Source: JBNKLG01 sp050292235
GTDB lineage: Bacteria > Pseudomonadota > Gammaproteobacteria > Chromatiales > Chromatiaceae
Direction: 5' to 3'
DNA length: 6,302 nt
Assembly (NCBI GenBank): GCA_050292235.1
Contig: JBNKLG010000115.1
Location: 1-6,302, forward strand
Both the position numbers and the translations under genes were made by a program. Of the stretch, positions 5,598-6,302 are shown one piece after another; the stretch's first letter is position 1; each line of letters begins with the position of its first letter. A model generated the notes under the pieces. The model saw only the letters and a program-made list of their open reading frames with translations, was not told the DNA's origin and made no database searches.

Positions 5598-6302
5598 TTG
5601 CCTGCTTTCCGCCTCTCTGAACTGGCTGAACGCCTGGGCTGTTCCTGGTCCGGGGACAGCGATCCCCTGGTCGAGCAGGTGGCTCCCCTGGAAGACGCCT
5701 CGGGGCAGGGGCTGAGCTTTCTGGCCAACAAACGCTATAAAAAACATCTGGCATCCACTCAGGCTGCGGCCGTGATCCTGCGCCCGGAGTGGCGGGCGGA
5801 TTGTCCGGTGCCGGTGATGCTGGCTGAGAATCCCTATCTGGTCTATGCCCGGGCGGCCAGTCTGTTGTTTCCTGAGCCCCGGGTCACTGGTGGTGTCCAT
5901 CCCAGTGCCGTGGTGGCCGGGGATGTGATCTGTCCCGCTTCAACCTGGATTGGTCCCACGGCAGTGATCTCCGAAGGTGTGGTGCTGGGGGAGGGGGTCT
6001 CTATTGGCCCCGGCTCTGTCATTGGACCTCATTGCCGCATTGGTGATGATTCGCGTCTTGAGGCGCGGGTCACCCTGGGTTCTGGCGTCGTGTTGGGAGA
6101 GCGGGTGCGGATACATCCCGGTGCGGTGATCGGGGCGGATGGCTTTGGCTTTGCCAATGACCAGGGGCGTTGGGTCAAGGTGCCTCAATTGGGTCGGGTG
6201 ATTGTCGGGGACGATGTGGAGATTGGCGCCAATACCACCGTTGACCGGGGGGCATTGGAGGATACGGTTCTGCATGACGGCGTTAAGCTGGACAACCTGA
6301 TT
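5598..6302 (+). CDS. lpxD: UDP-3-O-(3-hydroxyacyl)glucosamine N-acyltransferase LpxD (partial, 3' end outside the window)
   Basis: Third enzyme of lipid A synthesis. It transfers a 3-hydroxyacyl chain from acyl carrier protein to the 2-amino group of UDP-3-O-acyl-glucosamine in the cytoplasm, and works as a homotrimer. The frame is open for 235 codons to the window edge, against roughly 340 for the family. The N-terminus MPAFRLSELAERLG aligns with E. coli MPSIRLADLAQQL, which fixes the unusual TTG start; AGGCGGG lies upstream. The uridine-binding domain shows F41, N44 and Y47 in the FLANKRY segment, plus NPYLVYAR (78-85). Left-handed beta-helix hexapeptide repeats begin near residue 100 and continue through ADGFGFA and VDRGALEDT. 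The window ends at LDNLI, a few residues before where the catalytic histidine of the family (H239 in E. coli) should lie, so activity cannot be judged. It follows skp by 11 nt. fabZ and lpxA would be expected next. Confidence 0.96.
   Translation, partial: MPAFRLSELAERLGCSWSGDSDPLVEQVAPLEDASGQGLSFLANKRYKKHLASTQAAAVILRPEWRADCPVPVMLAENPYLVYARAASLLFPEPRVTGGVHPSAVVAGDVICPASTWIGPTAVISEGVVLGEGVSIGPGSVIGPHCRIGDDSRLEARVTLGSGVVLGERVRIHPGAVIGADGFGFANDQGRWVKVPQLGRVIVGDDVEIGANTTVDRGALEDTVLHDGVKLDNLI

Noticed and set aside
5583..6275. Minus-strand open frames over the lpxD region
   Set aside because: The + strand reads an uninterrupted LpxD of 235 residues from TTG 5598; the antisense frames have no recognisable content.
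1..6302. A hidden novel system, mobile element, CRISPR array or RNA gene
   Set aside because: Every stretch outside the 187-bp rseP-bamA gap is accounted for by conserved envelope genes with normal spacing. I saw no transposase, terminal repeats, spaced direct repeats or tRNA-like cloverleaf.

Overview
The window is a compact, single-strand block of envelope-biogenesis genes from a Gram-negative bacterium. It holds the tail of an upstream gene (probably cdsA), then dxr, rseP, bamA, skp and the first part of lpxD, all on the + strand. The gene order and the protein sequences best fit a gammaproteobacterium outside the Enterobacterales. In particular, RseP is 449 aa with HEYGH and LDGG motifs, BamA has five POTRA domains and a two-cysteine loop near LRGF, and LpxD is of the UDP-GlcNAc-binding type. 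I cannot name a genus from the sequence. The DNA is fairly GC-rich with many G-ending codons, apart from one AT-rich gap at 2559-2680.

Layout. Positions 1-36 carry the last codons of an upstream reading frame that overlaps the dxr start by an ATGA. dxr (33-1199) and rseP (1209-2558) are tightly coupled: 9 nt separate them, and the rseP Shine-Dalgarno sequence overlaps the dxr stop. A 187-bp gap follows (2559-2745). It contains a factor-independent terminator, an AT-rich UP-like tract, a promoter with a perfect TATAAT -10 box, and a roughly 60-nt leader with a GNRA-capped hairpin ahead of bamA. bamA (2746-5076), skp (5098-5586) and lpxD (from a TTG at 5598, running off the end) follow with gaps of 21 and 11 nt and no visible terminator, so they probably form one transcription unit.

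How the genes work together. Dxr makes MEP for isoprenoids, including the undecaprenyl carrier lipid. RseP is the inner-membrane site-2 protease that, in the sigma-E envelope-stress pathway, responds to misfolded outer-membrane proteins. Skp chaperones those proteins through the periplasm, BamA inserts them into the outer membrane, and LpxD makes the lipid A precursor of the same membrane.

This is a conserved housekeeping locus. I found no mobile element, CRISPR array, RNA gene or unknown protein, and no evidence of a novel system. The parts that are not routine lie in the rseP-bamA gap: its transcription punctuation, the leader hairpin and a ten-codon upstream ORF. The only other stretch without an assigned gene is that 187-bp gap; no gap exceeds 300 bp.
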